Notes under the pieces: generated by a model
Told to the model about the DNA's origin: nothing
The model's database searches: none
Seen by the model: only the letters and a program-made list of their open reading frames with translations
Source: Lathyrus oleraceus
Taxonomy: Eukaryota > Streptophyta > Magnoliopsida > Fabales > Fabaceae
Length of the DNA: 64,000 bases
Assembly: GCF_024323335.1 (NCBI RefSeq)
Contig: NC_066585.1
Location: 177,881,149 to 177,945,148 of the forward strand
Direction of reading: 5' to 3'
Position numbers and translations under genes: made by a program
Shown: piece by piece, positions 24,130 through 36,148 of the stretch
Position numbering within the stretch: the stretch's first letter is position 1
Layout: the number at the start of each line of letters is the position of its first letter

Positions 24130-26046
24130 TTACTCCTGACTAAAGGAAATCGAGATAGTGTCTTCAGCCTTCCAATTTTTGAGTCCATCACCAATTGTTG
24201 GGAAGATCCAATTATCCAAGTCGCAATCGCTATCAGCATCTTCTACCGCATTAATCTGATCGTTGACCATCTTTTTAGAGCGAAATCCCAGGCCAAATCT
24301 ATCCGACTTGTACGGTACATCAATCAGTTGACCTCAGCCAGTACGACCACCATCTTCGACCACGGCTTGAGCGTCTTTCAGAGAAGTCATGGCAGGAGGA
24401 GCACGAATAACCTTGGGCACACGGGAAATTGGCTTAAGGACGGGACTGGTCGGAGGAACTACTTCAAATGACTGAGAAGGAGTCTCAAAGAATTCACCAT
24501 CCATCTCAACGTATCTGAAGGTATGCACACTACTGACAATATACTCTTCTTCTCCACACACAGTGACAATCTTACCCTCTATTGGATACCTCAGCTTTTG
24601 ATGGAGAGACGAAGCTACAGCACTTGCCCCATGAATCCAAGGGCGTCCCAGCAAGCAGGAATAGGCAGGACGAATGTTCATTACGTGAAAGGTAGTGTTG
24701 AAGACTTGAGGTCCTATCTTGATAGGGAGAACCACTTCACCATGGACAACACTTTTCGCACCATCGTAAGCACGCACCACAACGTCACTAGGTTTCAGTT
24801 CAAGGCTTTTACAGTCCAGTTTATCGAGCACAGCTTTCGGTAGCACATTCAAAGAAGAGCCATTATCGATCAACACATGAGATAAGGTGATCCCCTTACA
24901 CTCAATGGAGATATGCAGAGCTTTATTGTGATTCTTTCCTGCTGGTGTCAGGTCAGCATCGGAAAAGCCTAGGCCATTGTCAACAGCCAAGTTAGCAACA
25001 TAATTTTCGAACTGATCAACAGATGTCTCCTGAGGTACATGAGCGGTCTTCAAGAATTTTATCAATGCATTGGCATGAGATCCGGAAGATAACAACAAGG
25101 ATAACATCGAAATCTTAGACGGAGTATGCCCCAACTGTTCTACCACATCAAAATCACTCTTGCGGATGATTTTCAACATTTCTTCCATTTCCTGTTTGGC
25201 AACATCTTCGGTAGTAACTTCGACTGGTGTCCTTGACTGCGAAGGATTGATTACTGGTTCCTTTTCTCGAGTTTCAGGGACGGGAGGTGAGATTTCTGGA
25301 GAAAAGATCCTTCCGCTTCGAGTAATTTTACTAGTCCCAACAATGTCAACGTCATTAGGATTAGCAGAATTATCATCTTGCTTTATGCCGTGGATGTAAA
25401 CATCACCTCCATAATTCCATAGAATGGCTTTGCTTGAGGAATACGGTACTGGGCCAGGTGCAGTAATAATTAGGGGAGCTACCTTGGGCTCAGCAGTAAT
25501 CTTCACAGGCACTCTAGTAGCGGTAATCTTCACTGGAACTTTGGATCTGGCAATCATAGATCTTTCTTCAATAGGGTTTTCCACCTTAGGAATCTTTTCA
25601 AAGAGAATTGTACGATCATCCATCAGCTGTTGAATACCATTCCTCAACTTTAAGCAACCATTGGGTCGGGGTATACAGAGATCGCAATTTTCAGCACAAC
25701 CTGGAAATAAACCAGCTTGCAATAAATTCTTCTTGATGATCAGGAGAGGAGATGCTAAGTCAGCTATATTAGAAATGTGAGAATTGTCATCCGCAGCATT
25801 AACCGTCTTGTCATGATTAGGCATAGGAGCAGTGATGACATTAGGAGTCTCCGGAGGATCAAATTCAATTTCTCCAGCGTCGATCATATCCTGAATCTTA
25901 TTCTTCAACAACCAACAATCGTTTGTATCATGCCCGGGGCTATCGGAGTGATATGCACACCTGGCATTGGGATTATAACGAGGAGAAGTAGTGTTGGGAT
26001 TTGCAGGAGGATCTCTGAGGGTAATTAAATTTGCCTTTAGCATACC
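24130..26046 (-). pseudogene. Ogre-A Gag C-terminus and protease
   Basis: This is in the same frame as gag and separated from it only by the TAG at 26047. It begins with a zinc-knuckle-like C-YH-GH-C pattern (CAYHSDSPGHDTNDCW). A long low-complexity linker follows, then the aspartic protease with the LIDNGSSLNVLP active site and the flap region LLGRPWIHGA; a DNG triad instead of DSG/DTG is usual in this lineage. A TGA at 24334-24336 (tryptophan in relatives) interrupts the final segment, which otherwise remains open to TAA at 24130 and ends with the typical acidic DSDCDLDNWI region and FSQE. The protease itself would be complete if translated. Confidence 0.88.
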
Positions 26047-27174
26047 CTACAGTGCTTGTGCTAAAGTCATATTGATCCTCGTAAACTGTCTTCTTGGCCT
26101 GTCTTGTCTGTGTTGGAAGTTTTGAGATGGCGGTGCTGTAATCGTAACTGCTCCAACAGTATGGTCACGATTTTTCTTGTTGTGACCCCTTTGACTGTAC
26201 ACCGCATTTGATTCGTTCCTCCCCTGATAGTACTTTTTGGTGCTTGCAGAGGTAGCCACCTGTATCTTTCCACTTCGAATGCCACTTTCAACACGTTCAC
26301 CCGTTAGTATAAGTTCAGTGAAACCCGATGAGGAACTTCCCAATAGATGGTTGTAGAATGGGCCAGTCAGTGTACCCATGAACATGTCCACTAATTCTCG
26401 ATCAGTCATAGGGGGTTTGACTCTGCCAGCCAAATCTCTCCATTTTTGAGCATATTCTTTGATGCTTTCTTTAGATCCCATAGTCATATTCTGCAATTGT
26501 AGCCGAGTAGGCGCCAATTCAGAATTATACTGGTAGTGCTTGTAGAAAGCTGTCGCTAAATCAGTCCAGGTGCGGATGTTAGAGCTCTCGAGCTGATAAT
26601 ACCACTCTAACTGTGTGCCAGACAGACTCTCTTGGAAGAAATGGATCCATAGCTTCCTATCAGTGGTATGCGGCTGAATCTTTCTCACATAAGCTCTCAG
26701 ATGCATCTGAGGACAAGACGCACCATCATATTTAATGAAAGCGGGGACTTTGAATTTGCGGGGAATGGCCACATCAGAGACCAGACCTAAGCCTTTGAAG
26801 TCCAGACCGGGCGCCTTCTGACCCTCCATAGCTAGCATGCGTTCTTCCAGCAACTTATACTTATCATCTTTTGGAGAGTACTGTTCATTTTCATAATCTT
26901 CATCGTCGTCCTCAGGGTTGAAGGGATCAACATTTTCCTCTTCCGAATCATTTTCTGTCTCCTCTTCTTGATCCTTCGGAATTCTAATCTTGACTCCTAC
27001 GGCCTGTCCTTTAAGCCTTCTTCCCGGGTTAATGTAACTCACAGCTTTCTTGTCTTTCTTCTTCTCGAGCAAGAGAGCCTTCAACTCATCCTGCCCCTTG
27101 GATAAGTTCAAGATCATCTCCTGGAATTGAGCATTCTGAGCCTGAAGATCTTTGACAGTTTGTTCGAGAGCCAT
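26047..27174 (-). pseudogene. Ogre-A Gag (capsid region)
   Basis: Gag forms the virus-like particle that packages the element's RNA. The open frame of 375 codons starts with a coiled-coil-like segment (MALEQTVKDLQAQNAQFQEM), followed by a strongly acidic linker (about residues 70-100) and the Retrotrans_gag fold from about residue 135, including LRAYVRKIQPHTTDRKLWIH, WYYQLE, TAFYKHYQYN and ESIKEYAQKWRDLAGRV. It stops at a TAG (26047-26049) directly in front of sequence that in relatives continues without break into the zinc-knuckle part. A CAG-to-TAG transition at a probably methylated CHG site is the simplest cause. No frameshift is visible inside. Confidence 0.9.
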
Positions 27175-27379
27175 CTGTTTGTTTAGAAGGAAGACCGTGA
27201 GAACATTGATCCTTTAGAATACCTGTTATGCGATGTTATGTTATGTTATGCAATGTATGAAATGTTTTCAAGGACTTTTGGAATTTAACTTTGCGTAAAC
27301 CACCAAAAAAGGGGAACTTTTATTAATAATTTCTTTAATCAATGTTCGTTACAAACAATAATAACAATACAATGAAAGT

Positions 27380-28708
27380 TCAAGTCTCCCAGGGACGGCT
27401 TCTTTTTGGGCGGAGATATGCATTGAGTCTTCGTTCCTCATTAAGCTGGCTGGTAAGCTCTAATACTTTCTTCCTTTCTGCACCGAACTGAGTTTCAAAA
27501 GTATCCCTTTCCTCTCTCAACTGGATCCAGGATTTCTTCAATTCTTCAACATTGGTAGGCATATCTGGATAAGGAATGATCTGAGGGGCACCTCCTTCAA
27601 CTTTTGGCTCGACAGTCAGAGGTCCGATTGCAAGATATGGCATGGTAAGCTCACGAGCTCTGGCGCGTACCCATCTGAGATAAGGTTCCATAGGAATAGA
27701 GTTTTTCTATCCTAAAGTACTTCTTTTCACCATGCCCCAAGCTCGTACAAACCTTTGACGGAGACCTTGAGAGTCGTTGTCATAGTCAAACACAGTGCCT
27801 TGAATAATTATTTCATGTGGACCGTCTCTTCTAGCATAACCGAACTGACGTAGGGCTAAAGCTGGGTTATAAGTGATACCTCCTTTTATCCCCAGGAGTG
27901 GTACGTTAGAGAATTCTCCACAACGGTCAATGATGATAACATTTTCTTTGGGTTGGGGACACCAATGGATGTCTGAATGTGAGAGCGACATTATCCTTTG
28001 AGACCATTTCAAATCTTGCTCGTTCTTCAAGACTGATTGAGGAAGGTGCAAAATAAACCACCTGGATAATAAAGGTACGCAGCACATGAGAGTCCCTTGC
28101 CTTTTCATAGTACGAGTGTGAAGGGAATGCAAAATGTCTCCAAGCAAGGTAGGCACAGGGTTATGAGTGAGAAATATCCTAACAGCATTCATGTCTATGA
28201 ATTGATCCGGTTTAGGAAATAGCACCAAACCATAGATTAGTAGTGCTAGAACATCTTCGAAAGCATGGACATTCATAGCTTATAGGAATTCTCGGGCCTT
28301 ATTTATCATAAATTTGGCAAGTAAACCCTTAACTCCACTTCTTGTTACCCAATTAGTTTCAATGTCGGACTTTGTCATGTGTAAAGCCGCAGCAACTTCT
28401 TTAGACTTTGGAATCTTTTCTAAACCACTGAAAGGTGTTTGATCAAGGATAGGTATCCCAAGTAGCTTGGAGAATTCTTCTAATGTGGGTACCAACTGAT
28501 AATCTGGGAAGGTGAAGCAATGATGTTTAGGATCGAAGAACTGGAATAGAACTCTCATCATATCTTCTTTGAAACCGGTGGTAACTAAATTGAGAAGAGA
28601 ACCATGTTTCTTGATGAACTGAGCATGATCGGGCAGTTCTGACACTAAATCCTTGAGTTGAGCAGAGGTTGTTACAAAATTGATCCGGATGGTCTTCCTG
28701 GAAGCCAT
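27380..28708 (-). pseudogene. Ogre-A ORF1 (extra upstream ORF), two nonsense codons
   Basis: Ogre elements carry an additional ORF upstream of gag whose role is unknown. Here it is about 440 codons in one continuous frame, beginning MASRKTIRINFVTTSAQLKD. The FFDPKHHCFTFPDYQLVPTL segment (residues about 63-82) and the following LLGIP...LEKIPKSKEVAAAL stretch are characteristic of the plant transposase-like DUF7745 family. It is interrupted by TAA at 28280-28282 and TAG at 27707-27709, both without a frame change. The C-terminus is charged and probably coiled-coil (WIQLREERDTFETQFGAERK). It lies about 200 bp upstream of gag in sense direction. Confidence 0.88.
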
Positions 28709-28766
28709 AACCTGTTTGTCAGAGCAAAGTTAAACCCTAAGTCCTTGAAATGGTTAGTACAATGTC

Positions 28767-28799
28767 ATGATGTTATGATGTTATGATGTTATGATGTTA
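28767..28799. repeat. ATGATGTT microsatellite
   Basis: Four near-perfect copies of ATGATGTT in the leader of Ogre-A, just beside the nested solo LTR. Confidence 0.85.
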
Positions 28800-28835
28800 C
28801 GTAAGTAACAAACACAAACAAGTCACACCGCAATC

Positions 28836-30585
28836 TGTAGATGTTTGATTGGCTGCATTGTATGGTAAAACACTAGCTGGATTCTAATGTCCTGACTGAT
28901 GTCATGACATGCTGTGGAGATGTTTGTTTGACTGCATTGTATGTTAGAATACCTAGTTGTACTCTGATGTCTTGGCTGATGTCATGACATTCTGAGTAGT
29001 GTACTGCAGGATTAGCTAATACAGGATTCATTGAATGTCAAACTGGATGTTATGACATTCATCCCTGTCAGCAGATACTAAGGAATAGAACAGGTGGTGT
29101 TCTACTATAACTCAGTATTTATTATCAGTCTACTTATCAAGGAAATAACAGACCTGGCATAAGGCCTACTGTCTGAATGTCAAACTGGATGTTATGACAT
29201 TCATCATTGACAACATATACTGAACAATAAGCAGATTGGTTTTCTGCTACATTTCAGTATGCAACTCAGTCTGCTTATCAAGAGGATAACAGACCTGATG
29301 TAAGGCTCTATGTGTGAATGTCAAATTGGATGTTTTGACATTTATTAATGTATGTTGATACTGAAGTATGGACAGATTGGTTCTGTACAGTACAACAAAT
29401 TGTACAGTCTGTTTTCAGGAAAAACAGACTTAACATATGGTTAATGATTTGGAAGTCAAACTGAATGTTGTGACATTCATTCCTGACAGCATATGCTATA
29501 TTGTAGGTTGTTTAGTTTTTCTGTTTCAGCATTTTTCTCAAGCTAAAATCCAGGAAACCAACAACCAAGCTACAATTAAGGAACCTAACAAATAGCCTAT
29601 TTGTTAGCATACTAATATGTGGAAATTAGTTAGAATCCTATGTGGCATTATTTGTGGAGGTCTTGAGATATTTTAGGAACTAAATATGGAGATATTTTAG
29701 GAACTAAAAGATTGAAGACCTTGTTTGTAGCAGAAAGTTTCTGCTGATGTTGTAACAGAAAAAGGAGAAGTTTGCTGCGATTTCTGAAGGCCCAAATCCA
29801 GTTGGGTGATTAGGTTATAAATAGCATATTGTAACCTAGTTTTTTGTAAGCCTCTTAGAATGAAAATTTAGGGGTGTGTGTGAGGTAAACCTCCCAATCT
29901 GTGGGAAGGTTACCATGTGTTTCTCAGTGTTCAAAGCTGAGAGTTTTTGTAACTCAAAGCCTGTAGGCAAGAGTGATTATGTTCTTGAACGAAGCTGTGA
30001 AGCAAGTTCAAGTTGTTTAGCATTACATTGTAATTGTAGTGATAGGAATGGAAACTGGAGGTTTCTATTTAGGAGTTCCTAAGTATAGATTGCATTGGGT
30101 AGGGATTAAGTGAAGAGTTGTAAACGGGGGAGTTTAACTCTGAATTAATACTGCTGATAGTAGATCTTCTTCCTGGCTTGGTATGCCCCCAGACGTAGGT
30201 GATGTTGCACCGAACTGGGTTAACAATTACTTGTGTTTTTACCTTCTGCATGTTATAATTTTGTCGGTTATAAAATAAGGTAAACCTGTAATGCTGTAAC
30301 AGGTGATGTTCAAATCAATGTTGAGACATCATGCTGATAATTGTGCAGGCTCAACAGAAGTAAGTGCTATGGTTGATCTCTGCTGTGTCTTTGTACCAGA
30401 TGGACAGAACTGGGTGTTCTTCCATACTATGGTGATATAGTAGCAGATGTCGTGACATCTGTGAATGTGTGCATATCAGTACTGGGTTTGAATTATATAA
30501 CTATCTTGCTGTATTTGTAGCAATGTTGGATCAGATGTCATAACTTGGAGTAGAACATCTGAAATCTGACTACGCCAGAATTTCA
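28836..30585 (+). mobile_element. Solo LTR (1.75 kb) nested in the Ogre-A leader
   Basis: The stretch begins TGTAGATG and ends CAGAATTTCA, and the 5-bp duplication CAATC flanks it exactly (28831-28835 and 30586-30590). It contains a TATA box (about 29815-29823), several copies of a stem-loop repeat, and downstream the phrase CCCCCAGACGTAGGTGATGT, which from memory is common in plant Ty1/copia LTRs. That makes copia origin likely but unproven. Direction is taken from the TATA box and this phrase. No internal region remains. Confidence 0.87.
28890..29490 (+). repeat. Stem-loop repeat array within the solo LTR (about 142-bp period)
   Basis: The words TGAATGTCA and TGACATTCA form 9-bp inverted arms around a 12-base loop at 29032-29061 and 29174-29203, with decayed copies at 29315-29344 and 29453-29483 and related GATGTCATGACAT words at 28907 and 28973. 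The units also share an ACAGACCTG/AACAGACTT segment. It lies upstream of the TATA box, so it could act as an enhancer array. Confidence 0.8.
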
Positions 30586-30590
30586 CAATC

Positions 30591-31176
30591 ATTTCTAGGT
30601 TTTAAGGCTTGCATGAGTTCCATAGGTAAGTACCCTCCCCACTGAAGTTTGGTTGGTTCCACCTGTCCTAGAATAGTAACCGGGTTCTAGAAGGATCTCA
30701 AATCATCGACCTTTCCTTAAGTCCACTTCAGTGCAACACCAAGCGGTTGACCAAAATTTCCCTAAAGTCCAATCTCAAAGAGTGTAGTATCGAGTATCAA
30801 CCAACCCCAGTCGGAACCGAAGTCAGTTATCTCACTACTTTCTAATGGCTAGGATGAGTCAATTAGGGTTCTAAAGGTCTGATTAATGCTTTGATGACAC
30901 CACGCAGACGCCAATGTTTTCCTCAAGTAAACATGAGGAACATCAGGACATCTAAAGTGTCACATTAACCGTAGCCATCATTTTAACCATTCCAGTATAC
31001 GCCGGACAGTCGCGATGATCTCTTGCTACTTACCTATGGTACACTAGATCCGGGTGTAGGATCTTTCACTCAAGCATAGAATACCCAAACAATCCCTTAA
31101 AAGTAAATCAGCTGAAGGAACAATTCGAAAACATAAATGACCTTATTTTTAAGGTAACCTCTCTTTTTAAGGTTCC
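30591..31176 (-). other. Leader (5' untranslated region) of Ogre-A
   Basis: Non-coding sequence between the primer site and the nested solo LTR. I see no open frame with content. Several short polypyrimidine stretches on the sense strand are compatible with splicing signals, but none could be assigned. Confidence 0.6.
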
Positions 31177-31192
31177 CCAGCAGAGTCGTCAG
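31175..31192 (-). other. Primer-binding site of Ogre-A (tRNA-Arg type)
   Basis: On the sense strand TGACGACTCTGCTGGGGA lies four bases after the end of the 5' LTR. It differs by one base from the site of Ogre-B (TGGCGACTCTGCTGGGGA) and matches the site type assigned to tRNA-Arg in Ogre elements. Confidence 0.8.
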
Positions 31193-31195
31193 TTC

Positions 31196-33042
31196 TGTTA
31201 TACGGTGAACTGACTTTTGTGTTTTGCTTTGAAAAGCAATGTCGCGGATAGCAAGAGTTGCCACAAACTTTTCTTTTATCCAATAAGGAAAGGCGGAAAA
31301 GAACAGGAAAGACCTTGATTAGATTTTGGGTTCGGGAGGTACATTATACAAAGGGAAGGTGTTAGCACCCTTTGTATCCATGGTTATCTATGGGCTCTTA
31401 ATTGCTTAGCTCACTTATGTTTTCCTTGTTCGAGAAAGTGTTTGAGAAATGTGGTGTGTTTAGAACATATTTTGAAAGGAGAGTTTAACTTTATAATGAT
31501 TCTTGTACGAATGTATACAAAGTGTTTATCTTGTTTGATTTTGAAAGATGTTTAGAAAAATATAACTCGGCGATGATTCTGGTGCGAATGTATACCAAGT
31601 GGTGATTTTCCAAAATATGTTTTGAAAAGTGTGAGGTGTGAAAAGTATTTTAAGCTATGAGCAAGCATTTAAGAGTTATACCTAACAAAGGTCTTTATAG
31701 GTATTTCCTATCCTTAGGAGGGTAAAACTGTCCTTACTATTGAGAAGTAAGTAGTCTTATCCTTTGGATGTAAAGGGACATCGTAGGGTCGTCGATCGGT
31801 CATTGAAGGTAACATTTGTAAGGATACCTTAGCATTCGAAGGGACGATCATCATTTAATCGTAGGCTACCATGAAGGGTCATCGAGGGACAAAGTCATGT
31901 ATTCGAAGGCAACATTCGAGGGACTATGATGATTTAACCGAATGGTCTTTGCTAAGGGTATCCTTACCTTCGCGGAACATGACCGTAATATTGTAAGGCA
32001 CCAAAGAGAGGGCCCAGATCATATGTTCGAAGGCAATGTAATCAGTCAAGTAATTAAAATGAATCTTCACAAGGGTATCGCACAAATAAAGTGGAATACC
32101 TAGCAAACTGTCTCTTCAGGAGTATGTGAACCCTCACAAAATTCAACAAACGGGTTAGAATACCAAGCTAGGGTGCAACCAAGAATTGCACCAAACAAAG
32201 AATCACAGCAATAATGGTGTCAGACAAACAACGTGTAGATGCAATAGAAAACATGTCAATCAAGTACAAAACAGATTAGAATGCAAATGGAAAAAACAAA
32301 TACTGTCATGTTCGCTACTGCCTCGCCTAGCGAAGGCTTGGCGAACCCTCGCTACATGTTCGCTCAGCGAAGTGCTGGCGAACGGCTGCGGGTTCTGGGT
32401 TCTCCTTTGATAACAATGCGATTTCCGGAACCCCAAACCCTATGGCATCCATTACAGAAATTACATGGTTAAACATTCAAGATATTATGTTACACATTCA
32501 TGCATACTTAAACCCATATGCAAAACCTAATGAGAAATTCAATCATAATGCCTCATGTATTTGCAGATATCAAATTAGGAGTATAAAATTAGTGGGGGTG
32601 TGGCAAACCTGTTTGCAATTGAGTTGGGTGGAGGTAAACTTTGTGCAGATGAGTTTCCTTCAGGGTATCCGGGGGTTACTCTGAATTCTTTTCGTTAGTC
32701 TCCAGGGTTTTTCCGGTTGCCTCTGTTAGGGTTTGCTTGTTCCCTCTCTGTCCACCGTCTGTCTATGTCCCCTCCTCTGTGTGAAGTTCTGGTATTTATA
32801 ATAATTGTGTCTTGGTGGGCTCAGAATTAAGCCCAAAATTTTCTGGTATTTCGTGAGCTCGCTAGGCGAGTGAGGTAGCGAAGGGTTCGCTCGCCTAGCG
32901 AGCATGCCAGTTTAGGTCATCTTCTGGATTTGGTAACCTGTGCGCTGGACCCTTGCTCCTTTAACATTAATGTCTTGAAAATGGATTAGAATGTCTTGAA
33001 AAATGTCCTGAACACTTAACGGGCAAATTTTGGGGTATGACA
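31196..33042 (-). repeat. 5' LTR of Ogre-A
   Basis: 1847 bp, collinear with 16974-18816, including the TCGCCTAGCGA-type palindromes (32312-32390 and 32856-32903) and the TATA box near 32796. By eye roughly 40-45 differences separate the two LTRs. Confidence 0.93.
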
Positions 33043-33047
33043 GCATT

Positions 33048-33654
33048 CATCTGGCATATTCCCATAAGCCTGCAAGCCTTGTAGAATGAACATGAAAGTC
33101 AAAATCTAATCATACTTAACCTGAAAGTACGATAGCTATAAGCATCAACATTACATTGCATTGATCATTCATACATCATGCATAGGAGCAAAATTCATAA
33201 ATCATTCATAATTTGGAGGATGTATTTACTGTGCAATTGTTATATTCTTTAAGATGTGTTGTCTCCAACATATCATGAGGACTTTGAAAGGTGTTTCGCT
33301 TACTGCTATGACACTCTTATCCTATCCTTTAGCTTAATTTTTTATTTCATGGTTGAGGAGAAATCATTGCTTGATTATGTAGTTGATTCATGGAGCACCA
33401 TATCCAAACAGTGTATTCTATCAATAATTTTTTGGCTTCTATGCAACCTTGAGGGCAAGGTTGTTCTTGAATGAGTAACTAATGATAGGACGATCCATTT
33501 AAATAATTCAGTTAGAAGGAGAAATATAATAGTTTGGCTTTTATCTCAAATATTATTCATATATTGTTTTAGTCTTTGGGCTTTTAGTCACTACCGACTA
33601 CTATTATTACTATATATGTATTCTTGTTAAGAGAGTGAAAATTATCAAATGAAA
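33048..33654. other. Pre-insertion sequence, possible gypsy LTR remnant
   Basis: No intact gene. On the plus strand a CTTGAGGGCAAGGTTGTTCT phrase near 33450 resembles the C-terminal end of gypsy pol genes, and the following part up to 33650 could be a gypsy LTR that resumes beyond the TIR transposon at 46166, ending near TCCTAACA (46264). This reading is tentative. The open frame at 33256-33474 has no other recognisable content. Confidence 0.3.
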
Positions 33655-33731
33655 TTGATTTTTTTAAAATAATCAAGTTTTTCAATTAAAATTCTAAAAT
33701 AACCATTATTTGAAAATATTTATCAAAATAA
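33655..33731 (+). repeat. Left terminal inverted repeat of the PMD transposon
   Basis: Pairs with about 46088-46165 in inverted orientation, with roughly 75-80% identity by eye. Confidence 0.7.
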
Positions 33732-33941
33732 CCACTTTTTCAAAAACATCTAACATAAACGTCAGGTGCATTGGCGCATCCAATGAAAATATTATTCATT
33801 GGCGCCACATGCACTGGCGCATACATGGCCATGACGCCACTAGGAGTGATGCATGCATGTGTAGGTGCCACATGCAATGGCGCATGCATAGTCCACTCTA
33901 TGTGTGCGTCAATGCATGTGGCTACTGCCCACCACTCAATC

Positions 33942-33949
33942 TATAAATA
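33942..33949 (+). promoter_or_regulatory. TATA box of the PMD gene
   Basis: CTATAAATACAC about 390 bp upstream of the first recognisable PMD codons, followed by a CA-rich start region and a pyrimidine-rich leader. It is the only good TATA box between the left TIR and the gene. Confidence 0.6.
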
Positions 33950-34657
33950 CACAACATCACCATCCCCTGATTTTCCACACATCATTTTATTTTCCTTCAC
34001 TCTCCTTCCATTTTTCTTTAAAATATCTTTATATTCATATATGTGTCTTTATATTCACAAAAGAATTGCCGATTTAATTTTTTCAGCAGTGCAACCACCG
34101 ATGAAGATCTGACTTTAGAATGTAGATATGTTCGAACATCTGAACAGGATCTTGAACCGTTAGTTAGATGGAGAAATTGCAGACGGTGAAAGGATCAGAA
34201 GAATTCAATGACTTGATACGACGTTCAACCAAAATGGAGAAGTTCGTTTCTAGGTGGATGTCAAAACTGACAAAGACGTTCACATGACGATGTATACTTC
34301 TTAATTATCTTTTGTTATGACCCAAAGAGATTTCGATGTCGTGTACATGAATATGTACCACACGACCCTTTGATAGAACCATATCTACAAGGATGCAGTT
34401 TTTGTAATCTACTTAACATAGTCTCATACTCAATTGACTATAAATTTATTCTTGCTTTGTTAGAAAGATGGAGACCCGAGACCTATACATTTCACATTCC
34501 TTTCGGTGAGAGTACCGTCACACTTGAGGACGTCTACATGTTGTTAGGTCTACCTATCGATGGTAAGGCCGTAAATGGTAGAGTTAACTAAGATAACTCT
34601 ATATGCGAGGAATCGTTGGGTGCCCCTTTGTGTGAAGACACTGTTGGTGTAAGCCAT

Positions 34658-36134
34658 TGTTAGTTGTAAATTTACGTGTCGGGTTTTTGTTATCGTATCC
34701 ACAGGGATTGTAAGATATCACCGCCGTTCGATGGTTGTATTAATTCTAACTCAATGTAACAATAAGGTTTTGGTTGGTTGTCACGTTATCTTGCATAAAA
34801 AGGTAATAAATTGCGGTAAAAGTTATGGTTTGAATAAATGAGAAATATTGCCAAAGTTAGGGTTCGATGATCACTTTGCATGTATTTGTTCGGTCAACAA
34901 TCTTATAAACTCCTTTAGATGATAAATCATTTCACAAAGTCCTCCCAATATGTTTCTCTCGAACACACATTGTGAGTTTTCCCATTTTGATCTATTGTTT
35001 CTCTCGAACACAATCTATCAAAATGACAACTTTTTGGTTCAACCTTATGGTGAACAAAATCATTCATTACTATCTCTAGCTAACAAACAAGATTGGATGA
35101 AAACCTAGGTCAAGAGTTGGTAAACATCTCTCGATCATAAACCAACACAAAGAGTTTTAAATAGAAACAAAGTTTTCATCATATATTTACCATTAAAGAG
35201 TTTACACATGAAGATCCTTACATTTACACACAAAGCTAGTAATCACCTACATCTAACCTTGACAAATGGATGACTTAGCTACTCATTTTCATGGTAGCTT
35301 GGTCGGCAAGTTTCGGAAGAAGGTTGATCAACATCCAAGTCGGATAATCGAGATTGGATGGGAATCCACCTTCTTTTTGTAGAAGATGGTTACAAGATGA
35401 AGAGAAATGAAATCTAGGGCATAAAAGATCCTAAGAACAATGCTGTAAAATATCTCTAAGAAAGTACAAAAGTGGAAAAATTAGGTAAAACTCTAGGTAT
35501 GGCACTCAAAAGTGGCACCTGCTACTTATAGAGTAGTACTGGGCTGTCATGCTCGCTAGGCGAGCAGAATGGCTCGCCTAGCAAGGGTCAAGTTGTGGCA
35601 CCAAAGGCACCTGCGCCCAGAGAAACAGGGTCTGTTGAACTGTCATGTTCGCCTAGCGAAGGACACGCTCCAACCTTCGCCCCAGCGAGGTTGAGAGGTT
35701 TTGCTACTGGAATGCTCGCTGGGGACTCGCTAGAGCCTCGCCTAGCGAGTGAGTGCTGGCTGCGCTTTTCACCAAAACTGAACGAACTCGCTACCACCTT
35801 CGCTAGGATCTCGCCTGGCGAATTTATTGGCATTTTACTGGAGCTTTTCGCTGGAAACTCGCCTAGCGAGGCCTTCGCTTCAGCTCTCGCCTAGCGAGCA
35901 AGCTGATGAATGCAAATTCTCTTTGGTTCCTTTGCCAACTTCTTGTGTCTTTCATTTTCTATTGTTTCATGCCTTCTACCTGCACAATAACACACAAATC
36001 AACGGTACCAAGATCGTTTATCAATGTATTGCATTTCATGTTAGAACAAAGGTGGTTTTGACAAAAGAGCAAGGAAATAGAGTGAAAAATACCCTTAATT
36101 GATAACTCAAATAAGCACTTTTGGGTATCTAACA
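34658..36134 (-). repeat. 3' LTR of Athila
   Basis: 1477 bp. It lacks a 19-bp piece present in the other copy (about 42211-42229). It contains at least seven CTCGCCTAGCGAG-type palindromes between 35551 and 35905. Open frames across this part, present in both LTRs, are probably meaningless. Confidence 0.93.
35523..35535 (-). promoter_or_regulatory. TATA box of the Athila LTR promoter
   Basis: CTCTATAAGTAGC on the sense strand, about 20-45 bp downstream of a pair of CTCGCTAGGCGAG-type palindromes (35551-35585). The arrangement is kept in the other LTR (about 42080). Confidence 0.6.
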
Positions 36135-36148
36135 ACTCTCCCCAACTA
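36135..36148 (-). other. Polypurine tract of Athila
   Basis: AGTTGGGGAGAGT on the sense strand directly before the 3' LTR. Confidence 0.8.

Larger units (their letters stand above)
16974..33042 (-). mobile_element. Ogre-type Ty3/gypsy retrotransposon 'Ogre-A', complete ends, defective
   Basis: Two LTRs of 1843 and 1847 bp (16974-18816 and 31196-33042) begin TGTTATAC and end GGTATGACA, and the whole is bordered by the 5-bp duplication GCATT (16969-16973 and 33043-33047). Next to the right LTR lies an Arg-type primer site, and next to the left LTR a polypurine tract, so the sense strand is minus. In sense order the element holds a leader with a nested solo LTR, ORF1, gag, protease, an intron-like gap, RT/RNase H, integrase and a long 3' untranslated region with tandem repeats. 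The extra ORF1 and the gap between protease and RT are hallmarks of Ogre elements. It carries four nonsense codons, a frameshift and a large RT deletion. The LTRs differ by roughly 2-2.5% by eye. Confidence 0.93.

Noticed and set aside
29876..30251. Small host genes within 29876-30251
   Set aside because: They lie inside a solo LTR bordered by CAATC duplications and have no recognised content.
33256..33474. Small coding gene on the plus strand
   Set aside because: Only the last part resembles a gypsy pol C-terminal phrase; the rest has no recognisable content.
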